Positions 1 through 6,525 of a stretch of 11,625 nucleotides of DNA are shown here, piece after piece (position 1 is the stretch's first letter; the number at the start of each line of letters is the position of its first letter). The notes under the pieces were generated by a model. It made no database searches. It saw only the letters and a program-made list of their open reading frames with translations, and was not told where the DNA came from. This DNA is from an uncultured Acidimicrobiia bacterium (GTDB lineage Bacteria > Actinomycetota > Acidimicrobiia > Spongiisociales > JAENVV01), in assembly GCA_905480085.1 (NCBI GenBank), contig CAJQPD010000028.1:1-11625 (forward strand). Reading direction: 5' to 3'. The translations under genes and the position numbers were made by a program.

Positions 1-208
1 CTGCGGCGATCAGGGCATATAGCCACGCTCTCACTGGCAGTGTGGGCCACACAAACTCGTACCAGCGACCAGGTGGGATGAGGTCTCGTTGGCTTCTTTC
101 AGAGGACACCGGGCCGAATGGGTCAGCCGGGGCGTCTGTGAGGTCGATTTCGATGTCGCCCCGTTCGTCGACCGCGACGAACGGGTCTTGCTGGATCGTG
201 GTGGCCAT
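1..208 (-). CDS. Membrane protein of unknown function, N-terminal part (runs off the left edge)
   Basis: The first 69 codons are visible on the minus strand from the ATG at 206-208, without a stop, and the rest lies outside the window. About 58 hydrophilic, acidic residues (start MATTIQQDPFVAVDERGDIE) come first. A proline/aromatic stretch (RWYEFVWPTLP) follows, and then a hydrophobic run (WLYALIAA) that looks like the start of a membrane segment. This suggests a cytoplasmic N-terminal tail ahead of a membrane domain. I do not recognise the family. The gene begins 30 nt after the copA stop codon and in the same reading frame as copA, so it is probably cotranscribed with the copper operon. No good Shine-Dalgarno sequence is visible in the gap. 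A role in metal handling would be an inference from position only. Confidence 0.6.
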   Translation of the reverse strand, partial: MATTIQQDPFVAVDERGDIEIDLTDAPADPFGPVSSERSQRDLIPPGRWYEFVWPTLPVRAWLYALIAA

Positions 209-238
209 GTATACGCCGAAGCGTACCGACCCCGCCGG

Positions 239-2398
239 CTAGTTACGGGGATTGGACCGGTAGCGCTTGAGCCTGAGACTGTTTGTTACCACCGAGACAG
301 AAGAGGAGGCCATCGCCGCCGACGCCAGCATGGGCCCGAGGAACCCGAAGGCTGCCAACGGGATCATGGCCACGTTGTAGAAGAATGCCCAGAAAAGGTT
401 CTGTTGAATGGTCCGGAACGTCTTCCTGGCAAGATCCAGTGAGATTTCCACCAAGAGCGGATCTCCGGACATGAGGATGACGTCGCCCGCTTCGATCGCG
501 ATGTCGACTCCAGTCCCTACGGCCATGCCGAGGTCGGCCTGGGTGAGGGCTGGCTCATCGTTCACACCGTCGCCGACGAAGGCGACCCGTAGACCCTCGG
601 CCTGTAGCCGGGCGACTTCGTTGGCTTTCTCGCCTGGCATTACGTCTGCCAGAACGCGATCGATTCCGAGCTGCGCAGCGATTGCGGCGGCGGTTCGATG
701 GTTGTCTCCGGTGATCATGGCCACCTGGACCCCCAGATCCTGGAGTCCTTTTATGGCCGTCCGTGAGGTCGATCGGATCGAGTCAGCCACCGCCAGCGCA
801 CCCATCGCTTCGCCGTTCCAGCCTGCCAGGAAAGCAGTCTGGCCTTTTGATTCGTACTCCTCGATGGCGTCGAGAAGTACCTGCGGGATGATGAGGCCCT
901 CATCGGCGAGCAGTTTGGCTTTACCGACCGTGACCGTGACTCCGTCCACCAGGGCCGTAATGCCACGTCCGGGGATGGCAACGTGATTGGTGGCTTCTCT
1001 GGCATTGAGATCGCGTTCTTCGACACCGAGCTGAATGGCGCGGGCCACCGGATGCTCTGACCCTGACTCGACCCCGGCGACCCTTTCGAGAAACTGGTCA
1101 TCCTGGCCATCCACGGTGACGAACTCAGTCAGCGTCATGGCCCCCCTCGTCAACGTCCCGGTCTTGTCGAACAAAACGACGTCGATCGAGCGTGCCCGTT
1201 CGAAAATGTCAGCCCCCTTGAACACGATCCCCAGTTCGGCTCCCCGACCTGAACCCACCATGATGGCGGTTGGCGTTGCGAGACCGAGGGCGCAGGGGCA
1301 GGCAATGATGACTACTGCGATAGCGCGTTGGATGGCGGTGACGGATCCGACGTCGGACAACACCCAGGCAATCACGGTGATAAGGCTCAGAAGGAGAACG
1401 ATCGGAACGAACACACCCGATACCCGGTCGGCAAGTCGTTGAACGGGTGCCTTGGAGGCCTGGGCATCCTCGACCAGCTTGACGATCTGGTGCAAGGCGG
1501 TTCTCGTCCCGACGTTCGTCGCCTGGACAATGATGACGCCCTGTTGATTGATCGTGGCACCGAATACGGAGTCTCCGACCGATTTGTCGACCGGCGTTGA
1601 CTCACCCGTGAGCATGGATTCGTCGACCGACGTGGCTCCTTCGGAGATCGTTCCGTCGGTCGGTATTTTCGAGCCTGGCATTACCTTCATGAGGTCACCA
1701 GGTACCACGTCGCTTATCGAAACGATCATCGTTTCGCCGTCGCGAATAACCGTGGCTTCCTTCGCCCCCAATTCGAGGAGTTTCGTTATCGCCCGACTCG
1801 CCCGGCCCTTGGCGCGGGCCTCGAAGTAGCGACCGAGCAGGATGAAGCTGACGATGGCGCCGGCTGTTTCGAAGAACACCGGTTGGTCGGCAAAGAATGC
1901 CCACACCGAATAGAAGTAGGCGGCCAGAGTGCCGAGAGAAACGAGGGTGTCCATATTGGCTCCCCCGGCCTTCAGGCGTTTGGCCGCGACCTCATGGAAT
2001 TGCCATCCGAACCAGAATTCGACCGGAGTCACCAATGCCCATTGAGCGATATGCGATGCCGTCGACTCCAGATTGGCCATGGCAAGCAGCATGGCCGGGA
2101 GGGTTAGCAACGCGGCTCCCAGGAACCGGCGCCACTGGGCCCGCGCCTCCTCTGAGTACTTTTCCGACTGCGATTGCCGATCTTCGGTGGCCGGGCGCAT
2201 GTCGTAACCGATCTTCTGAACGGCTGCTACGAGTTCGGCTTCGTCAACGTCGTCGTCAAAGGCGACCCTGGCTTCGCCACCGGCGTAGTTCACGATGGCC
2301 TCGGAGACGTCGTCGCGTTTTGAGAGGACGCGTTCGATCCGCATCGCGCACGAGGCGCAGGTCATTCCGTCGACTTCGAACGTCAGTTCTTTGGCCAT
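239..2398 (-). CDS. copA: Copper-exporting P1B-type ATPase CopA
   Basis: This is a 719-residue P1B-1 ATPase, predicted to pump Cu(I) out across the cytoplasmic membrane using ATP. One N-terminal heavy-metal-associated domain (about residues 4-68) carries the metal-binding GMTCASC motif (C14, C17). The actuator TGES is at 264-267, and the membrane CPC motif at 367-369 lies within [11 protein letters not shown]. The phosphorylated aspartate is D411 in DKTGTLT. The P1B-specific nucleotide-site SEHP is at 447-450 and the hinge GDGVNDEP at 609-616. The seventh and eighth helices carry YN (674-675) and MASSS (696-700), the residues that define Cu(I) specificity. About eight membrane helices can be seen, two before the actuator region as in all P1B pumps. 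AAGGA at 2410-2414, 11 nt before the ATG, is an acceptable ribosome site. The gene starts 24 nt after the CsoR-CopZ stop, so the two form an operon. The E at hinge position 615, where A or S is more usual, is a minor variation. Confidence 0.96.
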   Translation of the reverse strand: MAKELTFEVDGMTCASCAMRIERVLSKRDDVSEAIVNYAGGEARVAFDDDVDEAELVAAVQKIGYDMRPATEDRQSQSEKYSEEARAQWRRFLGAALLTLPAMLLAMANLESTASHIAQWALVTPVEFWFGWQFHEVAAKRLKAGGANMDTLVSLGTLAAYFYSVWAFFADQPVFFETAGAIVSFILLGRYFEARAKGRASRAITKLLELGAKEATVIRDGETMIVSISDVVPGDLMKVMPGSKIPTDGTISEGATSVDESMLTGESTPVDKSVGDSVFGATINQQGVIIVQATNVGTRTALHQIVKLVEDAQASKAPVQRLADRVSGVFVPIVLLLSLITVIAWVLSDVGSVTAIQRAIAVVIIACPCALGLATPTAIMVGSGRGAELGIVFKGADIFERARSIDVVLFDKTGTLTRGAMTLTEFVTVDGQDDQFLERVAGVESGSEHPVARAIQLGVEERDLNAREATNHVAIPGRGITALVDGVTVTVGKAKLLADEGLIIPQVLLDAIEEYESKGQTAFLAGWNGEAMGALAVADSIRSTSRTAIKGLQDLGVQVAMITGDNHRTAAAIAAQLGIDRVLADVMPGEKANEVARLQAEGLRVAFVGDGVNDEPALTQADLGMAVGTGVDIAIEAGDVILMSGDPLLVEISLDLARKTFRTIQQNLFWAFFYNVAMIPLAAFGFLGPMLASAAMASSSVSVVTNSLRLKRYRSNPRN

Positions 2399-2422
2399 CG
2401 TGAATTGGTTCCTTGTTTCGAT

Positions 2423-2926
2423 CTATCGGGCTACGTCGTAGCCCTGCTCCTCGATCGCTTCGATGATGGCGTCAAGCGCCAGCGAATCGTCAAAAGAGAG
2501 ATCTACCGTGCGTTCTTCGATATGCACTTCGACCTTGTCGACGCCGGCAAGGTCGTTGACTGCTCCTTCGATGGAGGATTTGCAGTGCCCGCACGAGATC
2601 GTTGGGACCGAAAGGGTTGTGGTATTCATGTTTTGCTCCGTTGGGTTTGCAGGGCCAGTGACGGCGGCCGTGTACCGCATGGTTTCCATGAGTTCCTCTA
2701 CGATCTCGGCCGTGCGCCCCTCAGTGATGGCGTGAGTCACGCACGTCTCAAGATGGTTTTGGAGCAACACACGGTTGACGCGTTCAAGCGAACCCTGAAG
2801 CGCTGAAACTTGTTTCATCACCTCGGGGCAGTATCGCTCGTCCTCGACCATTCGGATCACGCTCTCAACGTGGCCGCGAACCGTCTTCAAACGATTGAGT
2901 GCATCTTTCTTGTGTTGTTCCTTCAT
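2423..2926 (-). CDS. csoR: CsoR-type copper-sensing repressor fused to a CopZ-like copper chaperone
   Basis: This is a 167-residue protein with two recognisable parts. Residues 1 to about 88 are a CsoR/DUF156 repressor, an all-helical DNA-binding protein that leaves its operator on binding Cu(I). The ligands C33, H58 and C62 have the same spacing as C36, H61 and C65 of M. tuberculosis CsoR. Y32 and E78 match the allosteric Y35 and E81. Residues 100-167 form a complete heavy-metal-associated domain of CopZ size (68 residues) with SCGHC (C112, C115). The linker between them (about residues 87-99, TGPANPTEQN) contains no stop codon. The domain could supply Cu(I) directly to the sensor, or be made separately from the internal start at M100, which has its own ribosome site. 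The gene is first in the operon, 24 nt ahead of copA. The outer start has no strong Shine-Dalgarno sequence but lies 7 nt after a -10 box, consistent with a leaderless mRNA. Family calls are secure; how many products are made is not known. Confidence 0.93.
   Translation of the reverse strand: MKEQHKKDALNRLKTVRGHVESVIRMVEDERYCPEVMKQVSALQGSLERVNRVLLQNHLETCVTHAITEGRTAEIVEELMETMRYTAAVTGPANPTEQNMNTTTLSVPTISCGHCKSSIEGAVNDLAGVDKVEVHIEERTVDLSFDDSLALDAIIEAIEEQGYDVAR
2627..2639 (-). promoter_or_regulatory. copZ: Internal ribosome site and ATG for a free CopZ product
   Basis: Within the fused gene, GGAG (2636-2639) sits 6 nt before an in-frame ATG (2627-2629). That ATG is codon 100, exactly where the CopZ domain begins (MNTTTLSVPTISCGHC). 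Initiation here would give a free 68-residue chaperone ending at 2423. This signal is better than the one at the outer start. Whether it is used in vivo is an inference. Confidence 0.55.
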
Positions 2927-2933
2927 TGTGGTC

Positions 2934-2963
2934 AGCCTACCACCCCACCGGGGGAGGGGTCAA
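2934..2963 (-). promoter_or_regulatory. Copper operon promoter, apparently leaderless
   Basis: On the minus strand a -35 box TTGACC (2963-2958) is followed after 18 nt by a -10 box TAGGCT (2939-2934, TANNNT type). Only 7 nt then separate the -10 box from the ATG at 2926. Transcription would start at or next to the A of the start codon, which explains the missing Shine-Dalgarno sequence at the outer csoR start. Confidence 0.55.
2942..2960 (-). promoter_or_regulatory. Probable CsoR operator
   Basis: An imperfect inverted repeat with ACCCC...GGGGT ends (minus strand ACCCCTCCCCCGGTGGGGT) lies between the -35 and -10 boxes of the copper promoter. It closely resembles the known M. tuberculosis CsoR operator, which shares the core CCCCC-x-GTGGGGTGG. 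Bound repressor would block RNA polymerase, and Cu(I) would release it. Similarity to the operator is from memory of that site; binding is inferred. Confidence 0.65.
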
Positions 2964-3042
2964 GAGCTCGTTTAGCCCAAAATTTTTGGAAAATATGAAA
3001 CCAAACGGTCGATTAGTACGTATGAAGGTTAAGGAGTCAGCG

Positions 3043-3069
3043 TTTCGGTCACTCGATTGGGAACCGAAA
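3043..3069. repeat. Inverted repeat TTTCGGT-N13-ACCGAAA
   Basis: Perfect 7-nt arms lie at 3043-3049 and 3063-3069. Their centres are 20 nt apart, about two helical turns, which suits a dimeric regulator. The repeat covers the candidate -35 box of the small zinc-motif gene. It may be an operator or an RNA hairpin; nothing in the sequence names a binding protein. Confidence 0.4.
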
Positions 3070-3085
3070 AGTGCCGGATTATGAA
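3057..3085 (+). promoter_or_regulatory. Candidate promoter of the small zinc-motif gene
   Basis: TTGGGA (3057-3062) and TATGAA (3080-3085) are separated by 17 nt. They would start transcription near 3092, giving a leader of about 48 nt. The -10 box matches the consensus at four of six positions. The rest of the 2964-3139 gap is AT-richer than its surroundings, with a small palindrome CCAAAATTTTTGG near 2978-2990 and no convincing gene. Confidence 0.35.
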
Positions 3086-3126
3086 ATAGATCAGAGGTCG
3101 GTGACGTTGACTCGTAGACACCTCCG

Positions 3127-3133
3127 AAAGGAG
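3127..3133 (+). promoter_or_regulatory. Strong ribosome site fixing the small gene's start
   Basis: AAAGGAG lies 6 nt before the ATG at 3140. It argues for that start rather than the in-frame GTG at 3071, which lacks such a site. Confidence 0.8.
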
Positions 3134-3139
3134 CAAACG

Positions 3140-3340
3140 ATGAGTGATACAACACTTAAAGGCCGCCGAATCCAAGGTGGGGTGCGGCCGTCAAAAACGA
3201 TCGAGACGACCCGTATCTGTGCGGATTCGGGTTGTGTAACCAAGCTGTCGAAATACAACCGTCGGGAATTCTGTTTTGCTCATGCTCCCGTCAAGTTCCC
3301 GCGGGTCCGTGGCCGGATACCCATCGACGGAGCGATCTAG
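3140..3340 (+). CDS. Small putative zinc-binding protein of unknown function (CCCH motif)
   Basis: The product has 66 residues. A basic N-terminal third (residues 5-25) leads into the motif C27-x4-C32-x12-C45-x2-H48, with T34, L36, S37, Y39 and N40 giving the pattern CxTxLSxYN. From general knowledge this Cx4CxTxLSxYNx4CxxH pattern recurs in short actinobacterial proteins and beside some DNA-binding domains, where it is thought to bind zinc. No helix-turn-helix or membrane segment is visible. The short basic C-terminal part (PRVRGR) could contact nucleic acid. The start is set by a near-perfect Shine-Dalgarno sequence. The gene stands alone, divergent from the copper operon, with its own candidate promoter and a strong hairpin downstream. 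Its position next to a metal-regulated operon is suggestive, but no function can be assigned. Confidence 0.82.
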   Translation: MSDTTLKGRRIQGGVRPSKTIETTRICADSGCVTKLSKYNRREFCFAHAPVKFPRVRGRIPIDGAI

Positions 3341-3426
3341 ACCTTAACCGATGCGTCAGGCGATTCCTGCGAATCGTTACCCCCCTACCCCAACTGACGT
3401 TACAAACGCTGAGTCCAGCCAACAAG

Positions 3427-3461
3427 AATGAGGTCCCGGATCCCTCCCTCGGGGCCTCATT
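3427..3461 (+). terminator. Strong hairpin, probable terminator between convergent genes
   Basis: AATGAGGTCCCG (3427-3438) pairs with CGGGGCCTCATT (3450-3461) around an 11-nt loop. In the plus transcript this gives 12 base pairs with one U-G wobble. In the minus transcript the same position is an A-C mismatch, so it suits the small plus-strand gene slightly better. No T-run follows. The remaining sequence from 3341 to 3478 shows no gene. Confidence 0.55.
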
Positions 3462-3478
3462 CGCGTCCATTGGTCCTT

Positions 3479-5440
3479 CTAGGGAGCGTCCTGTTCGATC
3501 CCGAGTTTCGTTAGGAACGGTTCGCTCGACGGTTCGCGCCCGAGAAATTGCCGCACCAGTTCGATGGCATCTTTGGTGCCATTGGGCGCCAACACCAGGT
3601 TGCGGTAGTCCAACCCTACTGCCGGATTGTCGATGCCGTCGGCGACGAATCGTGAGAACATATCGTCCCCGAATACCTCGGCCCACAAGTATCCGTAGTA
3701 GCCGGCGTCGTAGCCAAACATGTGCCCGAAGGAACCAAGGAAGAAGGTTCCTTCAGGATGGGGGAGCAGGCTGAACTCGTTTGCCTTGCGGAGAGCCTCG
3801 TCCAACGAATACGGCCGCCCCGGTCCGTGAAGGTACATGTCGAGCATTCCGTAGGTGACCTGCTGAAGTTTGGCGAGGCTCTCGTTGAGGTACCGCGAAG
3901 CAGCAAGTTGCTCGAGCAACTCATCCGGCATGACTTCATTGGTCTCGTGATGAGTCGCGAAGCGTCGCAGTATGGCGGGCTCCCAGCACCAGTGCTCCAT
4001 GATCTGGGAAGGCGCCTCGACGAAGTCCCATTCAGTGCTTGCCCCGGAGAATCTGAGGAGTTCGGCTTTTGAAAACGTCATGTGAAGGATGTGGCCGAAC
4101 TCATGAAACAGCGTCACCGCGTCACCGTGCTGGAGCAGTGATGGCCTGCCAGGGGACGGTTTCGGGAAGTTTGCGACAATGGCACTGACGGGCTTTACGT
4201 ACCCATCTGGACCACGGTGGGCAGGTACCAACGGCCAGGCTGCCGCGTGTGAAAACTTTCCTTCACGAGGAAACAAATCCATGTAGAAGTGGCCGATTGT
4301 GTGGCCCGAGTCGGCCTCGGTGACCTGCCACAGGGTGACATCCTCGTGCCAGGCATTGGCAGGGCTTACCTCGGTGTACGTGACTCCGAACATTTCGGAG
4401 GTGAGGTCGAACATGCCCTTAACGACCCGGTTGAGTGACAGGTATTCGGACACCCGTTGGTTGTCCACCCCGAACTCGTCCCGTTTCAGAACCGTGTCGT
4501 AGTAGCGCCAATCCCACAACTCAAGCTCATCGGCCCCGGTGTCGGCATGCAGGAGAGAAGCCATGCGTTTGATCTCGGCTCGGGCTTGGGTTGTCAGACC
4601 GGGAATGATCGAGTCGTAGAATGCGAAGACGGCTTCGGGCGTTTTGGCCATCTTGAGCTGCATTGAGTGGTGGGCCCACGAGTCCACCTCGAAGATGTCA
4701 GCAATCTGCTGGCGGATCTCCACGGCTTCCTGGATCACCGGACGATTGGCTTCTGCCGCCCGGTTGCTGAACTTCTTTTGGAGTGCCTCGCGTAGGTCGC
4801 GGTTTTTGACGTTCTCAATGAATGGGACGACATCGGGATAGTCCATCGAGACGCAAAACGTGTTCTCTTTTTCGCCGGGCTTTAGACCCTCGATGTACGA
4901 GTCAGGCAAGCCGTCAAGGTCGGCACGCGTGACTACGAGATAATCCTCGTATTCGGCGATATTGGTGGAGAAAGCAATACTCAATTCGACCAAACGCTCG
5001 TTGAGTTCCTTCAGCTTTTCACGCTCGTCCAGTGCCAGCTCATGGCCGGCCATCCGAAAGTCGCGCAGCGTGAACTCCAGGAGTCGGGCGGACTCACCAG
5101 CGAGGGAAGCGGCTTCGTCTGTAGCTGCATATTCGGCGATTGCCTGGTACACATCCTCCCGGAACACCAGATCGACACCCCATTTGGCGAGTTTCTCTTC
5201 AAGCGCCCTGGCGGCGGTCCTGACTTCTTCGTCGGGCGAGGTTTCGCCCAGAAAGGGGCCCTGTCCATAGGCATTGGCGACGGTTTGGGCAGCTCGTTCC
5301 GCCGGTTCGAGCGTGTTTGCGAAGGTTCGGGGGTCCTGGCAATCAACCATTTCAGCGATGAAGTCATCGGCCTTCGCCAGGGCTGCATCGAGGGCCGCCC
5401 CGATTGACCGGGCGGTGACGGTTGTGTAGTCGAACAACAT
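3479..5440 (-). CDS. M3 family metallopeptidase (oligopeptidase A / Dcp / thimet type)
   Basis: This is a 653-residue cytoplasmic zinc peptidase predicted to cut short peptides; no signal peptide is present. The catalytic motif HEFGH is at 446-450 (zinc ligands H446 and H450, general base E447). The third ligand is E475 in WDFVEAPSQ. The family's C-terminal substrate-site signature GYDAGYYGYLWAEVF is at 576-590. Length and order match the M3A group (about 650-700 residues), with the helical N-terminal half covering roughly residues 1-240. Sequence alone does not separate an endo-oligopeptidase from a dipeptidyl carboxypeptidase. No Shine-Dalgarno sequence precedes the ATG, but TAACCT lies 7 nt upstream, so the mRNA may be leaderless. 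The gene is single, convergent with the small zinc-motif gene and divergent from the DUF695 gene. Confidence 0.94.
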   Translation of the reverse strand: MLFDYTTVTARSIGAALDAALAKADDFIAEMVDCQDPRTFANTLEPAERAAQTVANAYGQGPFLGETSPDEEVRTAARALEEKLAKWGVDLVFREDVYQAIAEYAATDEAASLAGESARLLEFTLRDFRMAGHELALDEREKLKELNERLVELSIAFSTNIAEYEDYLVVTRADLDGLPDSYIEGLKPGEKENTFCVSMDYPDVVPFIENVKNRDLREALQKKFSNRAAEANRPVIQEAVEIRQQIADIFEVDSWAHHSMQLKMAKTPEAVFAFYDSIIPGLTTQARAEIKRMASLLHADTGADELELWDWRYYDTVLKRDEFGVDNQRVSEYLSLNRVVKGMFDLTSEMFGVTYTEVSPANAWHEDVTLWQVTEADSGHTIGHFYMDLFPREGKFSHAAAWPLVPAHRGPDGYVKPVSAIVANFPKPSPGRPSLLQHGDAVTLFHEFGHILHMTFSKAELLRFSGASTEWDFVEAPSQIMEHWCWEPAILRRFATHHETNEVMPDELLEQLAASRYLNESLAKLQQVTYGMLDMYLHGPGRPYSLDEALRKANEFSLLPHPEGTFFLGSFGHMFGYDAGYYGYLWAEVFGDDMFSRFVADGIDNPAVGLDYRNLVLAPNGTKDAIELVRQFLGREPSSEPFLTKLGIEQDAP

Positions 5441-5447
5441 CCGGGGA

Positions 5448-5453
5448 AGGTTA
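5448..5453 (-). promoter_or_regulatory. -10 box of the peptidase gene, leaderless type
   Basis: TAACCT on the minus strand ends 7 nt before the ATG at 5440. No clear -35 box is visible at the right distance. The short gap and the lack of a ribosome site suggest a leaderless transcript. Confidence 0.4.
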
Positions 5454-5529
5454 GCTTGACACTGACCGATTGAGGCTCACAGTCGGGTCGACTATCGCCG
5501 GGGACCTCTAGTGTGGCGGAGACGATCTC

Positions 5530-5534
5530 GGAGG
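5530..5534 (+). promoter_or_regulatory. Ribosome site supporting a GTG start
   Basis: GGAGG lies 4 nt before GTG at 5539, and no in-frame ATG fits as well. TAGTGT at 5509-5514 is a weak candidate -10 box for this unit. TTGACA at 5456-5461 is a good -35 hexamer but has no matching -10 box at 16-18 nt. Confidence 0.5.
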
Positions 5535-5538
5535 ATTC

Positions 5539-6525
5539 GTGTTCGAAGAAGGTATTCAAGAGTTCTGGGCTTGGTGGAGCGATACCGGCCGGGCAAGCCT
5601 GTTGGCGGCCATTGACGGTCAAGACTCCGACGTCGCCGAGGTTCTGTCGGACAAAGTCCACGAGTTACATCCCAACCTGGACTGGCAACTCACGCCGTTC
5701 GACGACGGTAGGTTCTGCCTGGCCTTCTCGGGAGGTGGAAGCCGGATGCTCCGCGTTCTGACGGAGGCGGCCATGGTGTGGGCGCCGGTCGACGATGACC
5801 GGTTCGTCTATGCGGCGGCCAGGATTGCCCAGCCACTCAGCCCGTTCGAGTTCGAGGACATGATGATCGATCCAAGTCTGGTCCGTCTTCGCACCGAGGT
5901 TGACGAGGAGTACGAGCAACTCGACGTGACGATGTACATACCGGGTGCCGAATCGTATGAAGAAGCAGACCTTACGGAGTTGGCGATGCTCCTCCTCGAC
6001 ACGGCACTTGGTGAAGATGCCACCGAGCGGTGGATCGGCATAATCGATACCGTTGATCAAGACCCGGGTCAGAGCATGTATCTTGCGGATTTGCCGGGAG
6101 TCATCGCCCAATACGAACCGACCGTCACCAGAGACGAGTGGGTTGTATTCCAAAAGGGCCCGAGCCCCAAGGAGCCGGTGGTGGTGGCGTTGAATGTCGC
6201 CGCCAAACATATCGAACATCTGACGCACGGAATCCATGTCGAAGTTCGAATTGCCCTGACTGAGGTGACCGGACTTGGAATGCCGTCTGAAGCAGAGGCC
6301 GAACGGCTGGCCGCGATCGAAGACGCCATTGTTGATGCGCTTCCCGACGAAGTGTTACTGGTGGCTCGCGAGACCGGACTCAACCTCCGAATCCTGCACT
6401 TTTACGGCCGAAACGCCGATCACCTCGAGGAGGCATTGGTCCCGTTCGAGGACCATGCCAGTCACGACATCGAGTTCCATCTGGCGATCGACGCCGACTG
6501 GTCGATGCTTGCCCAGTTGCGCTGA
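5539..6525 (+). CDS. DUF695-like protein of unknown function
   Basis: The product has 328 acidic residues, with no signal peptide or membrane helix, so it is probably cytoplasmic. The C-terminal part (about 198-325) looks like a DUF695 domain. It begins with W201 in EWVVFQKGP. It contains GMPSEAEAERLAAIED (247-262), followed by TGLNLRILHFYG (279-290), and ends near DADW (318-321). The N-terminal part (about 1-180) has no domain I recognise; it holds a glycine turn SGGGS at 64-68 and several aromatic residues. No catalytic motif is evident. The stop codon overlaps the start of the amidohydrolase gene (TGATG), so the two are translationally coupled and may act together. The GTG start is chosen because GGAGG precedes it. 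The DUF695 assignment comes from recalled pattern similarity and is moderately sure. Confidence 0.85.
   Translation: MFEEGIQEFWAWWSDTGRASLLAAIDGQDSDVAEVLSDKVHELHPNLDWQLTPFDDGRFCLAFSGGGSRMLRVLTEAAMVWAPVDDDRFVYAAARIAQPLSPFEFEDMMIDPSLVRLRTEVDEEYEQLDVTMYIPGAESYEEADLTELAMLLLDTALGEDATERWIGIIDTVDQDPGQSMYLADLPGVIAQYEPTVTRDEWVVFQKGPSPKEPVVVALNVAAKHIEHLTHGIHVEVRIALTEVTGLGMPSEAEAERLAAIEDAIVDALPDEVLLVARETGLNLRILHFYGRNADHLEEALVPFEDHASHDIEFHLAIDADWSMLAQLR

Noticed and set aside
609..616. Glu in the CopA hinge motif (GDGVNDEP) as a sign of an inactive pump
   Set aside because: This position varies within the family and all catalytic residues (D411, TGES, CPC, HP, GDGxND) are present.
3022..3084. A 20-codon reading frame starting at 3022 upstream of the small zinc-motif gene
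   Set aside because: It lies across the inverted repeat and candidate promoter, has no good ribosome site at a normal distance and has no recognisable product.
3071..3139. Longer start (GTG at 3071) for the small zinc-motif gene
   Set aside because: It would overlap the candidate promoter and lacks a ribosome site, whereas the ATG at 3140 has AAAGGAG at ideal spacing.
3375..3400. C-rich stretch (TTACCCCCCTACCCC) as a second CsoR site
   Set aside because: It lacks the opposing G-rich half and lies downstream of the small gene, not in a promoter.
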